Both the position numbers and the translations under genes were made by a program. A DNA stretch of 34,684 nucleotides, from assembly GCF_018780625.1 (NCBI RefSeq), contig NZ_JADMJK010000111.1, forward strand, positions 2,412 to 37,095. The letters run 5' to 3'. The notes beneath the pieces were generated by a model that made no database searches, was not told the DNA's origin, and was given only the letters and a program-made list of their open reading frames with translations. This DNA comes from Polaromonas sp. GTDB taxonomy: Bacteria; Pseudomonadota; Gammaproteobacteria; Burkholderiales; Burkholderiaceae_C. This document shows, piece by piece, positions 1 through 8,177 of this stretch (the first letter of the stretch is position 1; every line of letters starts with the position of its first letter).

Positions 1-1783
1 CCAGCGTGGCGCTTTTACGGGTATTGGTAAAGGTGCACGCCACCACGTCGTTGTTGGCGGGCGTGAACGTAAAACTGGCGCCCGTGCCGGCGGTCACCAC
101 CGTGCCGCCCGTGCCACTGTTGGTGCAGGCATAGGTCGTGGTGTAGTTGGCCAGATTGGTGGCCGGCGTGGTCGAGGCTGCGGTTTCCGACACGGTGATG
201 GGGACGCCTGCCGTGGCGACCAATGACACAGGTGCCGAGGTGACAGCGTTTCCCGTGCCCGTCGTGGTGACGGGCGTTGCGCCCGTCATGGCCAAAACAA
301 ACTGGTCGGTGCTGCGCACGCGTCCACCGCCCGCCGCGCTGATGGCTTTGTTCAAGGTGATTCTGGGCTTTGGCGTGTTGGTGTAGGTGCAACTGATGTC
401 GTCGCCTGCAACAGGCGTGATGCTGGCACTGGTGGTGCTGACGTTATTGGGCATGGCGGAGTTGAGCGTGTACCCGGGCGTGCCGGACAAGGCATTGGTG
501 CAGGTCAGGCGGGCGTCGTAGTTGTTCAGCACAGTCGTGCCGGCGGCCACATCGGCCAGGGTCAGCGCGACACCAGGACTGCTGTAGAAGGTGGTCGCGC
601 CGCTGGTAGCGGCGCCGGCGGTCGTGGCCGATGCGCTTCCCTGCAAAGTCCCGCCGCCGCTGGCGCTCACGGTAAATTGATCCGTGCTGCTGACGCGCCC
701 ACCAACCGTTTTGGCAAGGCTTATTTTTGAGCTTTGCTGGTTGGTAATAGTGCAGCGTGCTGCATTGTTGGTCGCACTTAAATTGGCGGCAATACTGCGG
801 TTCGGCAGGCTCGTTGTGATGGCGGGCGTGCCTGCGATGGGCGTGCAACTGATCGCATTGGCCGTAGATTCCCAACCAGGCGTTGCAGCCTCGGTAATTG
901 TGAGTGTTTTTGAAGTGGTGGCATCCGCATCAATAAAAAACCTCGCAGTCTCGCCGCCTTTTAGGGAGACGTTGATCCCATCCGCTGCTGAATTAATTAC
1001 AGCCGAAGTATAAACTGTGCCAATTTTTGTACCGACTTTAGAGTTAATCGGTCCGGTCACCCTGTAGACAAAGGACTGAGTCGTATTACCCGCAGGCAAG
1101 GTAGCCTTGGTCACATCAACATAAGCACCCACTTTAACGGGATTAATAGCATTAACCTTCCCAAAACCAGATTGGCATTTTGATGTGGTGTCGGTAAAGA
1201 CATCGCCAGGACCGCTACAAAAATTACCGCCGGTATTTTGAAACCACGAAATGGTATAAGGAACGACCAAATCACTACCACCGGATGCGGCGTCGACCTG
1301 GCATTTCACCTTTATTTTATTAATAGTCGCAACGGTACTTTCGTAGGGTGGCGCAGCATTGTTTAAGGTCTGAAGGTCTCCGCAAACATCGTTCGTCGCA
1401 TTATTCCAGGGGAGTGGTGAAACCGGGAATACATTGACCGAACAAAGATCAGGAGACGTACTGGCAACGGTATTTCCCGGAATATTTCCATTTTGTCCTA
1501 CAAAAAACCCGACATTGTAGCGATTCGCCTTACTTCCCGAAAGCTGCAAATCCACCAGAAAATCAAAACTCTCTCCCGCGACACAAAAAGGTGGCGTACC
1601 CGCGGCGGCACTAAAACTGGTAATCACCGTAAATTCATTGGCCGTGCAATTTAGCGGACCACCCGCGCGAGTTCCCAAACATGTTTGATCCTGCGTCGAT
1701 GAAATTACCCCAATATCGACAAGCGCCCAGACAGACGAAAATGAACCCAACAAAAATATAACAAATAAAAATATACGAAACAT
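1..1783 (-). CDS. Secreted prealbumin-fold (SpaA/DUF11-like) repeat protein, C-terminus outside window
   Basis: The frame is open from an ATG at 1783 to the window edge, giving about 594 codons with no stop. The N-terminus (MFRIFLFVIFLLGSFSSVWA) is a clear signal peptide, so the protein is exported. Residues ~20-230 form a cysteine-containing head. From about residue 230 come repeat units that each end in a Cys-Thr-x-Thr-Asn motif (CTITN, CTYTN, CTFTN). Two units start with related segments (KISLAKTVGG and RITLNKAISA) about 120 residues apart and share STDQF. This pattern fits prealbumin-like or DUF11-like beta-sandwich repeats of surface proteins. No good SD lies before the ATG; a small ORF ends 5 nt upstream, so translational coupling is possible. 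It is the last visible gene of the minus-strand surface operon. Its N-terminal third is clearly more AT-rich than the repeats. Function unknown. Confidence 0.75.
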   Translation of the reverse strand, partial: MFRIFLFVIFLLGSFSSVWALVDIGVISSTQDQTCLGTRAGGPLNCTANEFTVITSFSAAAGTPPFCVAGESFDFLVDLQLSGSKANRYNVGFFVGQNGNIPGNTVASTSPDLCSVNVFPVSPLPWNNATNDVCGDLQTLNNAAPPYESTVATINKIKVKCQVDAASGGSDLVVPYTISWFQNTGGNFCSGPGDVFTDTTSKCQSGFGKVNAINPVKVGAYVDVTKATLPAGNTTQSFVYRVTGPINSKVGTKIGTVYTSAVINSAADGINVSLKGGETARFFIDADATTSKTLTITEAATPGWESTANAISCTPIAGTPAITTSLPNRSIAANLSATNNAARCTITNQQSSKISLAKTVGGRVSSTDQFTVSASGGGTLQGSASATTAGAATSGATTFYSSPGVALTLADVAAGTTVLNNYDARLTCTNALSGTPGYTLNSAMPNNVSTTSASITPVAGDDISCTYTNTPKPRITLNKAISAAGGGRVRSTDQFVLAMTGATPVTTTGTGNAVTSAPVSLVATAGVPITVSETAASTTPATNLANYTTTYACTNSGTGGTVVTAGTGASFTFTPANNDVVACTFTNTRKSATL

Positions 1784-1788
1784 ACTTT

Positions 1789-1971
1789 TTAAATACTCAA
1801 AAACAACTCTTTTTCAAACCCAATTAAAATCCGATAAAAATCGTCTTTATTGGGAAAAATCTCCACATGCCTGCCCTTGCGGCATGCCACGTACCGCACG
1901 CGCAGTCGAGACCCAGCAAGCAAAACAGTGCGGCCTTCAATCATGCAGGCATCTGAGCCCAGGCACATCAT
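1789..1971 (-). CDS. Possible small coupled ORF (60 aa) between the two large surface genes
   Basis: The ATG overlaps the TGA of the large upstream gene by 4 nt (ATGA arrangement), and the TAA lies 5 nt before the ATG of the next gene, so the ORF fills the junction exactly. The product begins MMCLGSDACM and has a basic middle (RLRVRYVACRKGRHVEIF) and a hydrophobic C-terminal part. It has no signal peptide and I recognise no family. The snug fit and the missing SD of the downstream gene favour a translated coupling ORF. The short length and lack of a family argue for chance. Confidence 0.3.
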   Translation of the reverse strand: MMCLGSDACMIEGRTVLLAGSRLRVRYVACRKGRHVEIFPNKDDFYRILIGFEKELFLSI

Positions 1972-4900
1972 TGATCAATTTTTTGCATTATGGCGTGGAC
2001 ACGGGTTCCAGCTTCAAACAGGTTTTCATCAAACTTGAAGCGCATCCGCAGGTACAGGCCGCGCTGGGTATACGCCTCTCCGGCCAGTTCCGCGGCGTTA
2101 AAGCCCTTGATGTTGTAGCCCAGTGACAGCCACAGGTTTTTCCAGGCCAGGTAACCCACTTCGATCCCAACGGCGCTTTCAGCGGCGCCGTCGCCCCACA
2201 TGCGGTAACCTTGCAGGCCCACGTCCCAGCGTTCGGTCATGTCCCAGGTCGAGCGGGCGCCCGCCAACTGGGTCAAGGACTTGCTAACCAGGCCGTTGGA
2301 ACGGTCGGTAACCCACTTGGCGGCGTAACGCCCGGTGACCAGCCAGCGGCGGTCAGGCTGAACGTTGACATGGGAGGAGATGATCCAGGCGGATTCATCG
2401 CGCATCAAGCCTGCGCCCAGGGTGCTGTCCGCGTCGCGCTTGTATTCGATGCGGCCCAGCGCGTTCCAGACGTTGGTCTGCACCGGGCGATACGCAAAGC
2501 CCGACTGCGCCGTGACAAGTTGGCGTTCTCCGCCCGCGACCCCCGAGCTGGTTTGCGTACTGTACAAGGCGCGGTTCAGCAGCGTCCACTCTTCGTCGAG
2601 TTTGTGGGCCATCGCGGCGGTGAGCAGCCAGCTGCGCGTGGTGGCGGACGTTTGCCACTGCGCCTGGCCAGAGGCCTTCCAGTCGCTGGCCACGGCGTAG
2701 TCCACGGCTACCGTCACGGCGCTGGAGTCGTTGGCGACGCCGCCCGACAGGGGCTTGATGCGCTGCAGGCTGCCGCTCAGCCCCAGGCCGCTTTCAAGGC
2801 GCCAGAGCCGGCGCAGGCCCACTGCGGCTTCGCTGCTGCGGCCATGAATGCTGTCCCCCACCCGGTACTCGTTGAACACTTGCGTACTGTCGGAAAGCGC
2901 GGTGTTGAGACCCGCCACCGTGGTGTATTGCGACACCGCAGGATTGAGTGTGTAGATGCCGTTCAGGCTGTTGATGAAGTCGTGACGGACATACAGCTTG
3001 GTCGTGGGGTTGATCGCGTAGTTGCCGCCCACGCCGATCTGGTGCCCATCGCTGCCGTCAATGGCATACTCGGCCAGTCCAAAAACCTCGGCCTGGGGCA
3101 GGCCAGGCACCGGCACGGTGAGCTTGAGGCGCGCGCTGGTGGTACCAACCTGGGGTGAATCGGCCACTGCCCCGGAAGGTGCCGGCACCGGAATCAATGC
3201 ACCGGGCATGGGCAGGGCGGGCAACACCGAATAGGCATTGGCGCGGCCGTAGCGCACGCCCACTTCCAGTTTGGCATTGCCCGGCAGACTGTGCTCAAGC
3301 TTGAGTTCCATGCCGGTTTGCTCAGCGCCCGTGACGCTGTTGGAGCTTTTCAGGGCCTCGGCCACCAGCCGATTTGTCTCATCGACGCGGTAGCCCGCCT
3401 TGGCGCCGTATTCCGACTGGCCGGCGGACTGCCGGCTGTTGGGGTTGTAAAACCCGGCATCGGTGCGCGCGCCCCAGGCATGGGCCTGCAGTTGCGTGTC
3501 TTCATGGCGAATTTCCACGCGCTGGCCGCTGCCGCTGCCTTGCAGGTCGGTGCGGCTGCGGGCCAGCTCGGCCGTGGCAACCGTCTTTTCGCCCAGCTTG
3601 GCCGTCAGGTTGACGCCGGCCAGGTTTTGGACATTGAGCGGATCGGCGTCGCGCAGGACTGTTGCGCCCAGCGTCACGCCCCCGCCGAGCTGGACCCTGG
3701 CGTCGGCACCTGCGACGGTGTGCTTGGGGCCGCCCGCGTCGATGGCGTAGCCGACCCGGATGAACACCGGATTGAGGTCCGCGTCCACGCTGGGCACCGG
3801 GCTCTTGAGCAGCAACTGGCCCGTGAACGGCTCCAGTTCATAGTCAGTGAAGGCGGCCAGCGGCGTGTCCTTGACCACCACCGAGGGCTGGTTGCGGTTG
3901 CGCGTGAGGATATTGACTTGCTGGCTGTTGACCACACCGTTGACATCAAGCCGGAATGGCCCGGAGGTGCCGTTGGCACGAAATTCCTGAACGATCTGCC
4001 GGCTGGAGGTGCGGCTGGCAAACCCCTCGACCGTGACGGCCCCCTCTTGCCAGCGCCCCTTGGCGCCATTGAGCGCGCGCGTGTACTGCGTCAACTGGCG
4101 TGCGGGGTTGTCGGTCTGGGTGGTGTAGTCACCAAGCAGCGCGTAGTTGCTGCCGTTTTGCAACATGACGTAGAGCTTGCCGGTGGACTGGGCATCAAAG
4201 CCGCGCGCCGACGAGTCGCCATACACCGGGTAGAACTGGTTGGGCTGAATATCGCGAAATAGCGCCGTGTCTGAAGGCTTGTCCGAGTCGTAGGCCAGCG
4301 TCAGCAAGGTCGAGCCAAGCACCTTGCCTTTCAAAAAGAGCGCGGTGCGCGCAGCCACGTCACCCTTGCCGCTGCCAAGACTGCGCGACATGCTTTGAAT
4401 CTGGCGCTCGAACACATCCCCGCTTTGCGCAGGCTGCAAGGCCGCAGGGTTGAGGTTGCGCAGATTGATGGTGCCCTCGACCAGGCCGGCGGCAATCATG
4501 GGGCGCAAATTCGGCATGAATTCGACTTGCGTGGCGGACTTGAGCGCTCCGCTGGTCGCGACCAGTTCGGCCTTGCCGGGCTGGGCTGGCGGCAGCAACA
4601 GGAAGCGGCCCACGCCGCCTTCAACAAACACCTGGATGCCCGGCTGGCGCGGGTCAAGGTCGGGCGTTTGCCACTGGCCCATGCTGGCCTGCAGGGTGAC
4701 CTGCTGGCGCCCCGCCACCGGCAGGTCCTGCGCGTCGCGCAGCAACACGGCCACCGGCACGGCACTGGCACCATCGGCCACGGGCTGCGGTGGTGCGTCG
4801 ATCAGGATGCGGGCCAGCGGACCGGGCGCGCGCACGGTAATCTGGGCGCTGCCGCGGGTATTGCCAAACCCGTCGAGCGTGCGCACGCGCAATGTGTTGC

Positions 4901-7900
4901 GGCCAGCGGCAAGGTTCACGCCAATGTATTCCCAGGCGAGGGTGGCGGTTTTTTCAAGACTGCTTTTTTTGCCCACCTGGCTGACGGGCACCAGCTGGTC
5001 ATTGACCAGCAGTTCAAAGCTGACGCCCAGCGGACCCTTGACCCGAACACGGGTCTGGTTGCTGGCGAGCACCTGCGCATCCTGCAGGCCGATAAACCCG
5101 ACGTCGGAGTTCAGTGCCGACAGCAGGTCTTCCAGCGGCTCCAGCGTCGGTGCCGCATCTTCAGCAGCCGCCGACGACGGGGCGTCGGCGTCCAGGGTGC
5201 TCGCCGGCTGCGCCACGGCGAGCGGCGTGAAGAGGGGCGCGGGCAAGCCCTGGGCATTGGGCGCGTAAGGGCCGCCGGTATCGCCCACCGCGCCCAGCCC
5301 CGCCGCAGAAGGAAGCGGGGCGGTGGCTGCGCCAGGCAAGGCCAGGGCGTTCGCGCCAGCATTGGCCTGCAGTGCGCCGGGCAAACCCATGCGGCCGCTG
5401 GACGGCAAGGTGCGTGCGTCCGCCGTGACCGCGCCCGGGTTGGCAGACAGCAAGCGGCCTGCAGCCTGCAAAATTTCTGACGGATTGGCCAGCGCCTTGC
5501 GCCGCGCAAGGATTTGCGCGCGAATGTCAGGGCTGCATTCGTTCACGGCAAAGTCGGCCTTGCGCAACTCGCCGTGGGTCAGGTCGACAAACTGGCTGGC
5601 CGCATCCAGCGCGCTGCGGTTGTTCAACACCTTGAGCGTGGCGCCTGCCGGCAAGGTGGTGCTGTCCAGCTTGGCCACATGGGTGCGCGGGCTCAGGCCA
5701 TAAAAGCTGTATTTGCCTTCTTCATCCGTCACGGCGTAGGTACCGTCTTCCAGGTAAATCCGCACGCCGGGAATGCCGGGGTCACCGGCATTTTGGACGC
5801 CGTTTTGTTCTTCATCGCGGGTGTCGTCCTTGCGGCAATCCGCAAACACCTTGCCCACCAGGTAAGCCTTCGCGGAAAAAACGCCACCAACCACCTGCAC
5901 GCGCACGCTGGCGCGGTTGGACTGCATGCTTCGGCTGACGGCCTGCGCGGTATTGATGCCGTCGCCCCCCTGGCTGCCCGCGCCCACGCGCACCCGGTAG
6001 CTCAACACCGGATTTTTGCCGGGAACGATGCTGCCCACCGCAAACCGCAAACTGACGCCAGAACCGCCGGACGGGTCGGCCAGCAGCACGCCGTCAAGCC
6101 GCGCCGTGCCGCGCACGTAGGCAAACCCCGCAGGGAGGCTGTCGTTCACGACGGTGTTGATCAGGATGGCCGGGGTCACGTTGTCCAGCGTGATGGCGTA
6201 ATTGACGAAGTCGCCGACTTCAGCGGTTTTTTTGTTGGCGGTTTTCTGGATGAACAAGCCCCCCGAGCTGCCAAGGTCCAGCGGGATGTCAAAGCTCACG
6301 GGCAAAAGGTCGACCACGAAGAGGCCGCCGTAAGAGCCCGGTGTTTCAAGGTCGCGACCGGCGGGCTGCTGGTCCATGGGCAGCAGGGACGGAAAGGTAA
6401 AGCCGGCCGGCGGCGTCACCAGCAGCCGGTAGGTGCTGGGCGCCACCAGCGGAAAATCGTAGCGGCCATCGGCGCCCGTGACGATGGTGCTGGGCGCTGG
6501 CATGGTGCCATCGGGCTGAAACACGATGGCGGCGCCGCCTGCCTTGCCGCCGTTGCCCGCGCCAGTCACGTCTATCAGTTGCACGCGCGCGCCGGCCACG
6601 GGCAAATTGGTCTGGCTGTCGTAGAGCACTCCGCTGGGGTCGATCAGCATGGTGGCGGCGGCGTTCACGGCAACGCCGCCGCAGGCCGTGATGGAGGCCG
6701 TGATCTGGTCGTCGCGCAGCACCTCCAGCGTGCCGTTGCCTGAGGCCACCACCGTCACCGCCCCGTTGGTCGTGGGCACGTTGGGCAAAATGCGGTACAC
6801 ACCGCTGTTGGGCGCGGTTTCAGTGGCGGTGAAGGTTTCAACATCGCCCGTCAGCCGGCTGAGCAGCTTGACCGGCACCGTGGCGATTTGAACCGGATTG
6901 CCGGTGCATGCGGTCGCATTGACCTGCACAAACAAGGGGTTGCCGGGCGTACCTTGTGACGTGAGCCGGGTGTATTGCGCGCTGGTGTAAAAGGAAATGC
7001 TGGTCGGGTACACGGGCAGCACGACCCGCACGGAGTTGCTAATGGTGCTGAGCGGGGCACCGAGGTCGCGCCAGTCCGCGTACGCCGGGCCTTCAATCGT
7101 GCCCACCGCACTGGCGTTGACGCGGACGCTCAATTGGCCCTGCAGGCGGGTTGCCTGGGGCAAATTGGCCACTCCCCAAGCCACGGCGTCAACCACCGCC
7201 CCCGCTGGCACGGCGGACACGTAACTGTTGGCCACCGTGCCCTGCACATGGTAGAGGGTCTGGGCGCCAGGGGTGGTGGACGCTTGCACGGAGACCAAAG
7301 ACACGTTGGTCAGCATGGGCACGCGCAGCACGAACAAGGAGGCCGGCGCACCGTTCACGATGACGTCCATGGGCAAGGCCGCCATATTGCCGCTGTTGGT
7401 GACGGTTGCCGTCAGGCCCAGGTCAACCCCCACGGTGGCCGTGGCGGATGACACAACCAGCACCACCCCAAGGACGGCACCGCTGGTGAACGTGACAGTG
7501 TCGGTGTTGCTGGCCGTGGCGCCCTGCGACTGGCTCACGGCGCGCAGAACGATCTGGGCAGTTTGACCGGGCACAGCGGCGACTGGCGACTGGCCCGTGA
7601 TCAGCAGATGGGCGCTGGCGCCGGCCACCAGCGACAGCGCGCCGCCAGCTGGAATGACCGGCTCGCCCGCATCAGCCCGGCCGTTGCCATTGACGTCATG
7701 CACCACCTGAAGATTGACCGGCGTGAAGCCGCTGCCCGAAGCAAGGGTTGCACTGATGAGGTAGCTGGTTGGCGCGTTTCCAGTGTTGGTCAGCGTATGG
7801 CTGATCGCGAAGGGGCCGCCGCTGCCGATCGGCACGCTCTGGCTGCTGGTCAGCGTGAGGGCTTCAAGCGCGGTCACGCGGGTGTTCACGGTGTTGGATT

Positions 7901-8057
7901 TCAGCTGCGCCGCAAGCCCGGTGGCCACATCCAGAAAAGTGGCTGTGGCCGTGTTGCTGATGACCGTGCCCAAAGCCACAGGCGCCGCTTGCACTGCAGC
8001 CACGCAAAGCAGCAGCAGACACAGGGGCAACAGTTTGCGCAGTAGTCGATAGAACAT
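1968..8057 (-). CDS. Giant DUF11/SdrD_B/Ig-like protein with C-terminal outer-membrane beta-barrel
   Basis: About 2029 aa from the ATG at 8057, chosen because it begins the signal peptide (MFYRLLRKLLPLCLLLLCVAAVQA); a GTG at 8159 would add 34 unlikely residues and start inside a hairpin. Visible modules: an N-terminal GTVISNTA...SNTV module shared with the upstream gene (~25-100); an EF-like loop DVNGNGRADAGEP; a DUF11-like domain (~597-720); an SdrD_B-like domain with DCRKDDTRDEEQNG and EEGKYSFYGL (~730-800); an Ala/Pro-rich linker (~895-985); an Ig/invasin-like domain (~1080-1175); then about 800 residues of alternating polar/hydrophobic segments rich in Gly and aromatics, ending near LYLRMRFKFDENLF, typical of an outer-membrane barrel. 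I infer a barrel anchor displaying a long surface stalk. No SD is evident. Transport or adhesion roles are both possible. Confidence 0.88.
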   Translation of the reverse strand: MFYRLLRKLLPLCLLLLCVAAVQAAPVALGTVISNTATATFLDVATGLAAQLKSNTVNTRVTALEALTLTSSQSVPIGSGGPFAISHTLTNTGNAPTSYLISATLASGSGFTPVNLQVVHDVNGNGRADAGEPVIPAGGALSLVAGASAHLLITGQSPVAAVPGQTAQIVLRAVSQSQGATASNTDTVTFTSGAVLGVVLVVSSATATVGVDLGLTATVTNSGNMAALPMDVIVNGAPASLFVLRVPMLTNVSLVSVQASTTPGAQTLYHVQGTVANSYVSAVPAGAVVDAVAWGVANLPQATRLQGQLSVRVNASAVGTIEGPAYADWRDLGAPLSTISNSVRVVLPVYPTSISFYTSAQYTRLTSQGTPGNPLFVQVNATACTGNPVQIATVPVKLLSRLTGDVETFTATETAPNSGVYRILPNVPTTNGAVTVVASGNGTLEVLRDDQITASITACGGVAVNAAATMLIDPSGVLYDSQTNLPVAGARVQLIDVTGAGNGGKAGGAAIVFQPDGTMPAPSTIVTGADGRYDFPLVAPSTYRLLVTPPAGFTFPSLLPMDQQPAGRDLETPGSYGGLFVVDLLPVSFDIPLDLGSSGGLFIQKTANKKTAEVGDFVNYAITLDNVTPAILINTVVNDSLPAGFAYVRGTARLDGVLLADPSGGSGVSLRFAVGSIVPGKNPVLSYRVRVGAGSQGGDGINTAQAVSRSMQSNRASVRVQVVGGVFSAKAYLVGKVFADCRKDDTRDEEQNGVQNAGDPGIPGVRIYLEDGTYAVTDEEGKYSFYGLSPRTHVAKLDSTTLPAGATLKVLNNRSALDAASQFVDLTHGELRKADFAVNECSPDIRAQILARRKALANPSEILQAAGRLLSANPGAVTADARTLPSSGRMGLPGALQANAGANALALPGAATAPLPSAAGLGAVGDTGGPYAPNAQGLPAPLFTPLAVAQPASTLDADAPSSAAAEDAAPTLEPLEDLLSALNSDVGFIGLQDAQVLASNQTRVRVKGPLGVSFELLVNDQLVPVSQVGKKSSLEKTATLAWEYIGVNLAAGRNTLRVRTLDGFGNTRGSAQITVRAPGPLARILIDAPPQPVADGASAVPVAVLLRDAQDLPVAGRQQVTLQASMGQWQTPDLDPRQPGIQVFVEGGVGRFLLLPPAQPGKAELVATSGALKSATQVEFMPNLRPMIAAGLVEGTINLRNLNPAALQPAQSGDVFERQIQSMSRSLGSGKGDVAARTALFLKGKVLGSTLLTLAYDSDKPSDTALFRDIQPNQFYPVYGDSSARGFDAQSTGKLYVMLQNGSNYALLGDYTTQTDNPARQLTQYTRALNGAKGRWQEGAVTVEGFASRTSSRQIVQEFRANGTSGPFRLDVNGVVNSQQVNILTRNRNQPSVVVKDTPLAAFTDYELEPFTGQLLLKSPVPSVDADLNPVFIRVGYAIDAGGPKHTVAGADARVQLGGGVTLGATVLRDADPLNVQNLAGVNLTAKLGEKTVATAELARSRTDLQGSGSGQRVEIRHEDTQLQAHAWGARTDAGFYNPNSRQSAGQSEYGAKAGYRVDETNRLVAEALKSSNSVTGAEQTGMELKLEHSLPGNAKLEVGVRYGRANAYSVLPALPMPGALIPVPAPSGAVADSPQVGTTSARLKLTVPVPGLPQAEVFGLAEYAIDGSDGHQIGVGGNYAINPTTKLYVRHDFINSLNGIYTLNPAVSQYTTVAGLNTALSDSTQVFNEYRVGDSIHGRSSEAAVGLRRLWRLESGLGLSGSLQRIKPLSGGVANDSSAVTVAVDYAVASDWKASGQAQWQTSATTRSWLLTAAMAHKLDEEWTLLNRALYSTQTSSGVAGGERQLVTAQSGFAYRPVQTNVWNALGRIEYKRDADSTLGAGLMRDESAWIISSHVNVQPDRRWLVTGRYAAKWVTDRSNGLVSKSLTQLAGARSTWDMTERWDVGLQGYRMWGDGAAESAVGIEVGYLAWKNLWLSLGYNIKGFNAAELAGEAYTQRGLYLRMRFKFDENLFEAGTRVHAIMQKIDQ

Positions 8058-8090
8058 GAGGAAAAAATGGGACCGGCAGGTTGCGGTAAG

Positions 8091-8133
8091 CCGCTTTTCA
8101 CAATCTGCAAGTGCTGCAGATTGTGAAAAGCGG
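8091..8133 (-). promoter_or_regulatory. Perfect 19-bp inverted repeat in surface-operon junction
   Basis: Arms 8091-8109 and 8115-8133 are exact reverse complements with a 5-nt loop. In the minus-strand mRNA this is the hairpin nearest the start of the giant barrel gene. No T-run follows directly, although a T6 tract lies some 20 nt downstream, so it may be an attenuator or an RNA-stability element rather than a classical terminator. Its first four transcribed bases (8133-8130) are shared with the neighbouring hairpin, so the two cannot both form completely. Confidence 0.8.
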
Positions 8134-8157
8134 AGGAAGGCTTTCACCTTCCTCCGC
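8130..8157 (-). promoter_or_regulatory. Second perfect hairpin (11-bp stem, 6-nt loop)
   Basis: Arms 8130-8140 and 8147-8157 pair exactly around the loop ctttca. The hairpin lies between the 881-aa gene and the giant barrel gene and overlaps the 19-bp hairpin by four bases. The stem contains GGAGGAAGG on the transcribed strand, an SD-like sequence that would be buried when folded. Confidence 0.75.
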
Positions 8158-8158
8158 A

Positions 8159-8175
8159 CAGCACTGAGAGTGCTG
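8159..8175 (-). promoter_or_regulatory. Third hairpin (7-bp stem, 3-nt loop) just after the DUF11 gene stop
   Basis: CAGCACT (8159-8165) and AGTGCTG (8169-8175) pair perfectly around a GAG loop. The hairpin begins 2 nt after the end of the 881-aa gene. Together with the next two it makes three consecutive hairpins in an 85-bp junction, as expected of a processing, stabilising or attenuating element between unequally expressed cistrons. Confidence 0.65.
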
Positions 8176-8177
8176 GC

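Noticed and set aside
1-1783. CRISPR-like or tandem DNA repeats in the surface genes.
   Set aside because: The repeats are degenerate at DNA level and are protein-domain repeats of ~120 residues; there are no identical short repeats with spacers.
2211-7451. Long plus-strand open frames opposite the giant barrel gene (for example 2211-3158, 3291-4262, 4395-5480, 5514-6743).
   Set aside because: They are mirror frames of a GC-rich gene, have Arg/Gly/His/Ala-biased composition, and show no domain or SD.
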